Shown one piece after another: positions 32,351 through 36,335 of a stretch of 36,335 bases of DNA. The notes under the pieces are model-generated. The model was given only the letters and a program-made list of their open reading frames with translations, made no database searches and was not told the origin of the DNA. The DNA is from an uncultured Gemmatimonadota bacterium (GTDB lineage: Bacteria; Gemmatimonadota; Gemmatimonadetes; Gemmatimonadales; Gemmatimonadaceae): NCBI GenBank assembly GCA_902825965.1, contig CADEDA010000004.1, positions 262,596 to 298,930 of the forward strand. Direction: 5' to 3'. The translations under genes and the position numbers were made by a program. Positions within the stretch are counted from its first letter, which is position 1, and every line of letters begins with the position of its first letter.

Positions 32351-33523
32351 TCATCCGAACTGGGGGACGGGGCAGTCATTCAAATAGAAGGGATCGACTC
32401 GCAGCCGACCGACCGGAACGTACACGTCGCCGACTGGAACGCGCGACTCGCCGACCGGAATGCCTGAGCCTCCAACCGGAACGATCCCATGACCAACCGA
32501 GACGATCGGGCGACCGACCGGGTTGATCGCGTCACCGACCGGATTGATTGCGCGACGGACAGGGTTGGTTGCGCACCTGATCGCATTGTCCTCACGACGG
32601 ACCGGAACATTCGAGCCACGGACAGGAATGCGGAGGCTCCCGACTGGAATGTCCGAGCTCCCAACCGGAATGTTCGCGCTCCCAACCGGACTGTCGGAGG
32701 TTCCGATCGGGTTGTCGGCGCCACCGACCGGATTGTTCAGCCTCCCGACCGAGTTGTCCGGGGTGCCGACCGAATCGTCCACGCTCCCGACCGAGTTCTC
32801 CTCGCGGCCGACCGGCTTGATCGCGCTACCAACCGGATTGATCGCGCTACCAACCGGATTGATCGCGCTACCAACCGGAATGTTCGCGCAACCAACCGGA
32901 TTGATCGCGCTACCAACCGGAGTGTGAACGCGACGGAGCGGGTTGTGCGCCCTGCCGCGCGGATTGTGACGCTCACTGCGCGGACGGTGCAGCTCGTGGA
33001 CGTGGTGGCGCGCCGGCGTGTGCGCGTGCCGCCGTGGCGATCGCAGCACGCGCAGCGTCGTGCGGCACTTTCGCAAGGACGGATGCCGCTTCCGCACCGC
33101 CGCGCGCCACTTCTGCACCGCCGAACGGTCGTTCAACAGCGCCGCGCGCGAGTCCAGCAGGGTCCTTCGGGAGTGCAGCAGGGTCCTTCGCGAGTGCAAC
33201 GGGGTCCCGCGCGAGTCGAGCAGCGTCGCGCGCGCCTGACGTCGGTGCGATCGCCGGTGCAGCCGTCTCGATCGGCCTTCCGATACGGCCGTCCGTAGCG
33301 GACGCGCACGGGCGGGGCGCTCCGACAACTCTCGCGTGCACCCCCTTCTATAGGAAGAGCAGGGCCCTGGACGAGCGACAGCAGCAGTTGGTGGACTCGT
33401 TGCTGCGTGTGCAGGCGTTCCTCGACGTGCATCCGGATCGCCTAGAGCGAGGCTCGCCCTCACATCTCCTATGGGCAGCTGACCCGCCAAGGAACTCGCC
33501 GAATCACGCCACGAACGGAACAC
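32351..33523 (-). CDS. Possible heptapeptide-repeat protein (uncertain)
   Basis: One minus-strand frame is open over the whole 21-bp tract and would encode 390 residues with about 40 heptads, first of the type RRTLLHS and later VGSAINP. A hand tally over nine units (32643-32831) gives G or C at 51, 34 and 39 of 63 for the three phases. The richest phase is the third codon position of this frame, and the poorest is its second, as expected for a coding frame in a high-GC genome. A plus-strand frame shares the same wobble phase but is broken by TGA codons at 32925-32927 and 32967-32969. Against coding: the N-terminal 95 residues are arginine-rich and unlike a real protein, and no Met lies near the repeat start. 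The gene may begin later, or not exist. Confidence 0.28.
   Translation of the reverse strand: MFRSWRDSASSLAGQLPIGDVRASLALGDPDARRGTPAHAATSPPTAAVARPGPCSSYRRGCTRELSERPARARPLRTAVSEGRSRRLHRRSHRRQARATLLDSRGTPLHSRRTLLHSRRTLLDSRAALLNDRSAVQKWRAAVRKRHPSLRKCRTTLRVLRSPRRHAHTPARHHVHELHRPRSERHNPRGRAHNPLRRVHTPVGSAINPVGCANIPVGSAINPVGSAINPVGSAIKPVGREENSVGSVDDSVGTPDNSVGRLNNPVGGADNPIGTSDSPVGSANIPVGSSDIPVGSLRIPVRGSNVPVRREDNAIRCATNPVRRAINPVGDAINPVGRPIVSVGHGIVPVGGSGIPVGESRVPVGDVYVPVGRLRVDPFYLNDCPVPQFG
32412..33251. repeat. Tract of ~40 units of a 21-bp tandem repeat in unbroken phase
   Basis: Starting at 32412, units of exactly 21 bp follow each other with no insertion or deletion to about 33251. The first 27 units share the pattern ACCGGNNTGNTCNCGCTNCC (type A); three of them (32832, 32853, 32895) are identical and 32811 differs at one base. 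The middle units are diverged, and the last four or so (33147-33230) share CGCGAGTGCAGCAGGGTCCT (type B). Because 21 is a multiple of three and stops are rare, frames on both strands stay open and read as heptapeptide repeats. The tract follows the anti-sigma gene and has lower GC than the genes to its left. The 32230-32411 lead-in shows nothing clear. Confidence 0.9.
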
Positions 33524-33765
33524 CGCAGAGAAGTGGCTACAGCGACGGCACCATAGACGACGCGCGTCCCTACCAAGCGCTGTTCGTGGAGCACAGCAGG
33601 GCGGTGGATTCCCTCGCCCTGTTCAAGGCCGGGCGCGACGGGCCCGAGCGCCCGATCGGCGAGCGTGCGACGCAGGTGAGCTCACAAGTGGCGGCGCGTG
33701 CGAGGGTGAAGCTCCATCTGTCGAGTCGGGCGGGGGAGTGGGTGGAGGAAGCGGCGACGGCGTAG
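33337..33765 (+). pseudogene. Unrecognised ORF remnant after the repeat tract
   Basis: An open plus-strand stretch with no good start codon. Its first 40 residues (CTPFYRKSRALDERQQQLVDSLLRVQAFLDVHPDRLE) read like a genuine helical protein, with Leu/Val spacing and mostly G/C at third positions. The remainder (to VEEAATA, stop TAG 33763-33765) is less convincing. I do not recognise the family. It may be the surviving part of a decayed gene, possibly one that once carried the heptad repeats at its N-terminus. Bases 33766-33887 hold nothing I can name. Confidence 0.35.
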
Positions 33766-33887
33766 TGGGGGCGCGATGGAGGCGACGCGGGGGACGACCT
33801 GAGGGCCGTCGGTACCTGCACTGCTATGAGATGGCGTCGCGGCTTTGTGCGACGTGGCTATGCAGACCGGCCTCTCGTGGGAGTTCA

Positions 33888-34018
33888 GTGTAACGTGGGG
33901 CGGGGTGGCGGTTTGCGACGTCTTGCGGGGGGTTGGTACGCGCTGGAGATTGGGATATACGGACCTGTATAACAGCGCGGGATGGGTGTTAGGTAGGTCT
34001 GTCCAATACACGTTAGCC
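33888..34018 (+). other. Left boundary site of the cassette array (divergent attC or attI)
   Basis: The right end is the R' box GTTAGCC (34012-34018), preceded by CAATACAC much as attC sites are. Read as an attC, an imperfect R'' GTGTAAC (33888-33894) gives 131 bp, close to the 133-135 bp of the other sites, with an inner hairpin CGCGCT...TATAC/GTATA...AGCGCG. It lacks the GGTAGC and GCATTTTATG segments shared by the other sites. A second perfect GTTRRRY box, GTTAGGT, lies at 33988-33994, which would suit an attI. Which one it is cannot be decided here. Confidence 0.4.
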
Positions 34019-34632
34019 CGATTGACACGGATCTCAGTATGGGATGGTTGACTCGACGAACTATCGAAGTGGATTTCCGTGTCGACGTCGTGCTGTTTCG
34101 CGTAGAGGGACGCGAGTTTGACGTCACGCCGTCACTGCATGTCGCGTCCGGCGAGCGTCCTCGCCGTGAGCGCTTGCGTCGCGTTCACGCCATCGGCGAC
34201 CGCGATGGCTTTCCTCCTGAAGCGATCCACATCTATTTTCTCCAACAGACCGCGCTTCCACCGGATGTGGAGGACGCGAAGCAAGAGTACTTCGCCATTT
34301 GGTGGCGCCTGATCTTCGAGCTGATGGTGACAGGTAGTTCCCTGATTCCGCGAAAGCCTATCGTTCGCGTGTTCGTCCGGGCGCTCGCGAGCGATGCAAC
34401 GCGCGGCGAGACGGCTCAGATGATTAAGCGCGCGGCTCTCGAAGGAGGAGCGCACTCCGTGGACGTGACCGTGGAACGGGGAACAGCGCATCGGGCGCGC
34501 ACGGGCTAACGACGCTTGCTGCCGACAAGCGCAGGTGCGGTAGCGGTTGTGGGGCCGCCGCTCCACTTTATGGAAGGTCTGCAGCGGCCCCACAACCGCA
34601 TTTTATGGGAGCGCTTGCAGCAGAAGCACACG
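34013..34632 (+). mobile_element. Integron gene cassette 1 (620 bp)
   Basis: Bounded by the crossover points in the R' boxes at 34012/34013 and 34632/34633. It begins TTAGCC; its trailing attC has R'' GGCTAAC, the exact reverse complement of GTTAGCC. It carries one gene that ends inside that R'' box. Confidence 0.88.
34039..34509 (+). CDS. Cassette 1 protein, unknown; faint MreB-like resemblance
   Basis: A 156-residue protein filling cassette 1, starting 26 bases after the crossover point. Its stop TAA lies inside the R'' box GGCTAAC of the following attC, a tight fit typical of cassettes. There is no signal peptide. The order IEVDFRVDVVLFRVEGREFDVTPSLHVASG, then RLRRVHAIGD, then RKPIVRVFVRALASDATRGETAQMIKRAALEGGAHSVDV recalls the N-terminal part of MreB-like proteins (xPRVVVxVPxxxTxxExxAxxxAxxxAGAxxV). 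From memory, small proteins labelled 'rod shape-determining' do occur in cassettes. This is weak pattern similarity, not an identification. GC content is lower than in the chromosomal genes. Confidence 0.8.
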   Translation: MGWLTRRTIEVDFRVDVVLFRVEGREFDVTPSLHVASGERPRRERLRRVHAIGDRDGFPPEAIHIYFLQQTALPPDVEDAKQEYFAIWWRLIFELMVTGSSLIPRKPIVRVFVRALASDATRGETAQMIKRAALEGGAHSVDVTVERGTAHRARTG

Positions 34633-34638
34633 TTAGCT
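34504..34638 (+). other. attC site A (135 bp)
   Basis: R'' GGCTAAC (34504-34510) and R' GTTAGCT (34632-34638) bound an imperfect palindrome. The central arms are GCGGTTGTGGGGCCGC (34543-34558) and GCGGCCCCACAACCGC (34584-34599), a perfect 16-bp match. Outer arms pair CGCTTGCTGCC with the GCAGCAGAAGC side. Crossover is expected between G34632 and T34633. The conserved segment GCATTTTATG lies at 34598-34607. Confidence 0.92.
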
Positions 34639-35664
34639 GGACCATCCGGCCTCCATCGTACTCATGGACACGCACGTCTGGCTTCCGCCTTCGGATTCCT
34701 CGCAGCAGCGTGCTCTCGCACATATGGCAGCGCGCAGCCGGGGTGGTCCGCTTGATCCTACCGTACGGGTAACGATCAATTTTCATCCCGCCAGACTGCA
34801 CCAAGGCGCCCCACTGCTTCGGTCCCTTGCGAGAGACGGGGATTACCGCTCGCAGTTCGAGACGGGCACCGGCAATGGAAGCCTCTCGGCATTTCCGGGT
34901 GGCGAGCGCTGGCAGTGGGAGACTCGGCTCTTCGGCGGTGCCTATGACGCCGCGTCCGCCAACGAGCGTCCGAAAGTGGGCGCGCTCAACTTTCGTCGCC
35001 GCGCTACCGGAGCGGCCCCGCGGTACGGTTCTGCCTATCTGCGGCTTCGGCCAGAGGTCGCGCCGCGCTGCACATTCTGCTTTCCTGATTCCTGCTTCGA
35101 GCCGTCCGCATTCGGTACGGCGTCTCGCATGAGTCTCATCGACCTCGCCGCAGGGGAGCAGCGGGACCGCCTCGACGACTACGTCGAAACGCACGTGCAT
35201 GGTCCCGTGCGCCTTGCTGTTGACGTCGAGGCGCTGGTCCTCGATCCCTGCTTCCGCGATACCGAGGTCGAAGAGCTCGCACGCCAACTCCCCTGTCCTC
35301 TTGAATGGCATCCGGGCTTTCGGCTTCATGTCGACGAGATGGCGCAACATCCGAGCTATCGTGGTCCGGAGTACGTGGTGCTCGGACGATCGGTGGCCGT
35401 CGATGGATGGCTCACGCCCGCCATCCTTGAAGTGGCGGTGCGTTCGGAACGCCATCACCCACAGGACCTCAAGAAGGTCTGGCACTACCTGGCTCGCTTT
35501 GGTGACCAATCGCCAGAGTGAGATCGCATCGCGGCCAGCTAACGGCAGTTGGTGACCGACGGCCGTCTAGGGTAGCAGGTGGGCGGCCGCGCCTTGTCGT
35601 ACCTTTCGGTACGGCGCGGCCGCCCACCTGCATTTTATGAAAGCGGCCGCGGCACAACTTGACG
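34633..35664 (+). mobile_element. Integron gene cassette 2 (1032 bp)
   Basis: Begins TTAGCT after the crossover point; its trailing attC has R'' AGCTAAC, the exact reverse complement of GTTAGCT. It carries the DUF3626 gene. Confidence 0.9.
34664..35521 (+). CDS. DUF3626 family protein (cassette 2)
   Basis: A 285-residue protein of the DUF3626 family. Diagnostic stretches are VRVTINFHPARLHQGAPLLRSLARDGDYRSQFETGTGNGSL, FPGGERWQWETRLFGGAYDAA, RPKVGALNF and APRYGSAYLRLRPEVAPRCTF(C)FPDS. The C-terminal part (VETHVHGPVRLAVDVEALVLDPCFRDTEVEELA, then EWHPGFRLHVDEM) contains His/Asp/Glu residues. Function of the family is not known to me; from memory it is recurrent in integron cassettes of soil and marine bacteria. 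The gene starts 31 bases after the crossover point and ends 15 bases before the R'' box. No promoter is seen, so expression depends on upstream cassettes. Confidence 0.85.
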   Translation: MDTHVWLPPSDSSQQRALAHMAARSRGGPLDPTVRVTINFHPARLHQGAPLLRSLARDGDYRSQFETGTGNGSLSAFPGGERWQWETRLFGGAYDAASANERPKVGALNFRRRATGAAPRYGSAYLRLRPEVAPRCTFCFPDSCFEPSAFGTASRMSLIDLAAGEQRDRLDDYVETHVHGPVRLAVDVEALVLDPCFRDTEVEELARQLPCPLEWHPGFRLHVDEMAQHPSYRGPEYVVLGRSVAVDGWLTPAILEVAVRSERHHPQDLKKVWHYLARFGDQSPE

Positions 35665-35670
35665 TTAGGG
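35537..35670 (+). other. attC site B (134 bp)
   Basis: R'' AGCTAAC (35537-35543) with L'' around GCAGTTGGTG; L' GCACAACTTGAC and R' GTTAGGG (35664-35670). The central stem is a perfect 19-bp match (35575-35593 with 35613-35631), with a smaller GTACC-TTTC-GGTAC hairpin in its loop. GCATTTTATG at 35630-35639 is shared with site A. The ATG inside it is in frame with the cassette 3 gene. Confidence 0.94.
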
Positions 35671-36284
35671 CGAGCAGACCGAGATCTATGCTAGGCCAGC
35701 ATATTCTGAGATTCGAGCTTCCGATCGCTGCCGCGGAGTTCGAGCGTCGGCTTGAGGCGCTCTTGGCCAGGCCGACGGGACGGATGTACTCCGGTGAGCT
35801 TTCGTTCACCGGCCGGGTCGCGAGCGGTCTCGTCCAGATGCGCGTGCGCCGACTATCACGCCAAGCACTACGCCTGCGGGTCGAAGGCAGTTACGAGGCG
35901 ACGTCAACCGGCGTCGCGTTTCGTGGGAGGACGCTGCCTTCTACGGAGACCTACCTCCCTCTCGCGCTCTTGCTCGCCGCGCCGATCTCTCTGTCTTTCG
36001 GCAGCCCGGCGTCGCTCGCCCGGAATGGTTGGATCGGACTCGGCATCTTCGTCCTTCTCGCGGTCGCGTTGCACTTGTACCTGCTCGTGCGCTTGGGCGA
36101 GCGCGTCGAGCGTGAGTTGCTTGAGTTAGCGCAGTAGGCGGAGAACTGTGCGCGCCGCCCTAACGACAGTTGGTGCTGATGGCCGTCTGGGGTAGCGGGT
36201 TGGCGGCCCCGGCCTCATCGTACTTCAGGGTCGGCCGTGGCCGCCAACCCGCAATTATTGGATCGGCCACAGCACAACTCGACG
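35665..36284 (+). mobile_element. Integron gene cassette 3 (620 bp)
   Basis: Begins TTAGGG; its trailing attC has R'' CCCTAAC, the exact reverse complement of GTTAGGG. It carries a small membrane protein. Confidence 0.9.
35688..36137 (+). CDS. Cassette 3 protein: small membrane protein of unknown function
   Basis: A 149-residue protein starting at the ATG 35688, 24 bases inside cassette 3. An in-frame ATG at 35637 lies within the preceding attC and would add 17 residues across the recombination junction; the internal start is preferred because it lies wholly in the cassette. The N-terminal half (LRFELPIAAAEFERRLEALLARPTGRMYSGELSFTGRV, VRRLSRQALRLRVEGSYEA) is a soluble, beta-rich domain. The C-terminal half has two spans, LPLALLLAAPISLSF and WIGLGIFVLLAVALHLYLLVRL, followed by a charged tail. 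No family recognised. It may report or attach to the inner membrane. Confidence 0.78.
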   Translation: MLGQHILRFELPIAAAEFERRLEALLARPTGRMYSGELSFTGRVASGLVQMRVRRLSRQALRLRVEGSYEATSTGVAFRGRTLPSTETYLPLALLLAAPISLSFGSPASLARNGWIGLGIFVLLAVALHLYLLVRLGERVERELLELAQ

Positions 36285-36290
36285 TTATGG
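36158..36290 (+). other. attC site C (133 bp)
   Basis: R'' CCCTAAC (36158-36164), L'' ACAGTTGGTGC, L' GCACAACTCGAC and R' GTTATGG (36284-36290). The central stem is GCGGGTTGGCGGCC (36195-36208) with GGCCGCCAACCCGC (36239-36252), a perfect 14-bp match. Its left half is close in sequence to site B (AGTTGGTG...GGCCGTCT.GGGTAGC.GGT.GGCGGCC). Confidence 0.94.
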
Positions 36291-36335
36291 CGACTTCGAG
36301 GTATCGCAATTGGACACGCGTGAACGCTGCCCTGG
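36285..36335 (+). mobile_element. Integron gene cassette 4, start only
   Basis: The first 51 bases of a further cassette, beginning TTATGG directly after the crossover point. The window ends inside it, so its own attC cannot be compared. The array therefore continues to the right. Confidence 0.75.
36287..36335 (+). CDS. Possible start of the cassette 4 gene, truncated by the window
   Basis: An ATG (36287-36289) lies inside the R' box GTTATGG, two bases after the crossover point, and reads MATSRYRNWTRVNAAL to the window edge without a stop. If this is the true start, the gene has no leader of its own and its ribosome-binding region comes from the preceding cassette. A later start outside the window is equally possible. 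Confidence 0.35.
   Translation, partial: MATSRYRNWTRVNAAL

Noticed and set aside
32251-32526. Small plus-strand gene after the anti-sigma factor
   Set aside because: Its C-terminal half is one of several chance frames through the 21-bp repeat and no ribosome-binding site or motif supports it.
32412-33251. CRISPR array
   Set aside because: Units are contiguous 21-bp repeats without unique spacers, and no cas gene is in the window.
33776-34018. Remnant of an integrase gene
   Set aside because: No frame shows the tyrosine-recombinase RHRY motifs or the IntI-specific patch; the stretch is short and AT-richer without coding bias.
34568-35509. Minus-strand gene of 313 codons in cassette 2
   Set aside because: It lies opposite the DUF3626 gene, runs into attC A, and has no recognisable motif.
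35637-35687. N-terminal extension of the cassette 3 protein starting in attC B
   Set aside because: Not used as the annotated start because it depends on the neighbouring cassette; kept as a separate finding.

Overview
The window is a high-GC bacterial chromosome segment that turns into an integron cassette array at its right end. The gene set fits a Gemmatimonadota-like organism: a PadR regulator paired with a duplicated orphan ABC permease, a giant Ig-like lipoprotein, a bacterial deoxyhypusine-synthase homologue, many exported peptidases, and GTG starts with 4-base gene overlaps. This assignment is inference from gene content; there is no rRNA here to prove it.

Layout. 1-1.6 kb: the end of a LOG-family gene and a deoxyhypusine-synthase-like gene, closed by a perfect 15-bp hairpin. 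1.66-4.7 kb: PadR regulator and ADOP-type permease behind a near-perfect inverted repeat that is the likely operator. 4.9-6.3 kb: an exported protein whose C-terminal half looks like a metallo-beta-lactamase fold without its metal ligands. 6.3-7.5 kb (minus): a VTT-domain membrane protein and a PmtA-like phospholipid methyltransferase. 7.6-13.8 kb (minus): a 2077-residue Ig-like lipoprotein with five roughly 190-200-residue modules. 14.0-18.2 kb (minus): a four-gene operon of DUF3299 lipoprotein, ABC ATPase, FtsX-type permease and M28 peptidase. 18.3-19.1 kb (minus): an MBL hydrolase. 19.1-19.7 kb (plus): greA, with a promoter and a terminator-like hairpin in its leader. 19.7-23.1 kb (minus): glpD, a beta-propeller-like secreted protein with a CDCC motif, and a TlpA-like lipoprotein. 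23.2-26.6 kb (plus): fadI and fadJ for beta-oxidation. 26.7-30.6 kb (plus): M14 peptidase, a small unknown, rsgA and a TPR protein. 30.6-32.2 kb: pdxH divergent from an ECF sigma factor and its redox-type zinc anti-sigma factor.

From 32.2 kb the character changes. A tract of about 40 units of a 21-bp repeat (32412-33251) keeps phase without an indel and leaves several reading frames open on both strands. A short unrecognised ORF remnant follows. From 34.0 kb to the window end lie three complete gene cassettes and the start of a fourth, separated by three attC sites of 133-135 bp. In each complete cassette the first bases after the crossover point are the exact reverse complement of the R'' box in that cassette's own trailing attC, the signature of circular cassettes. 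No integrase gene is visible beside the array. The cassette genes encode a protein with faint MreB-like resemblance, a DUF3626 protein and a small two-helix membrane protein.

No tRNA, rRNA, CRISPR array or insertion sequence was seen.
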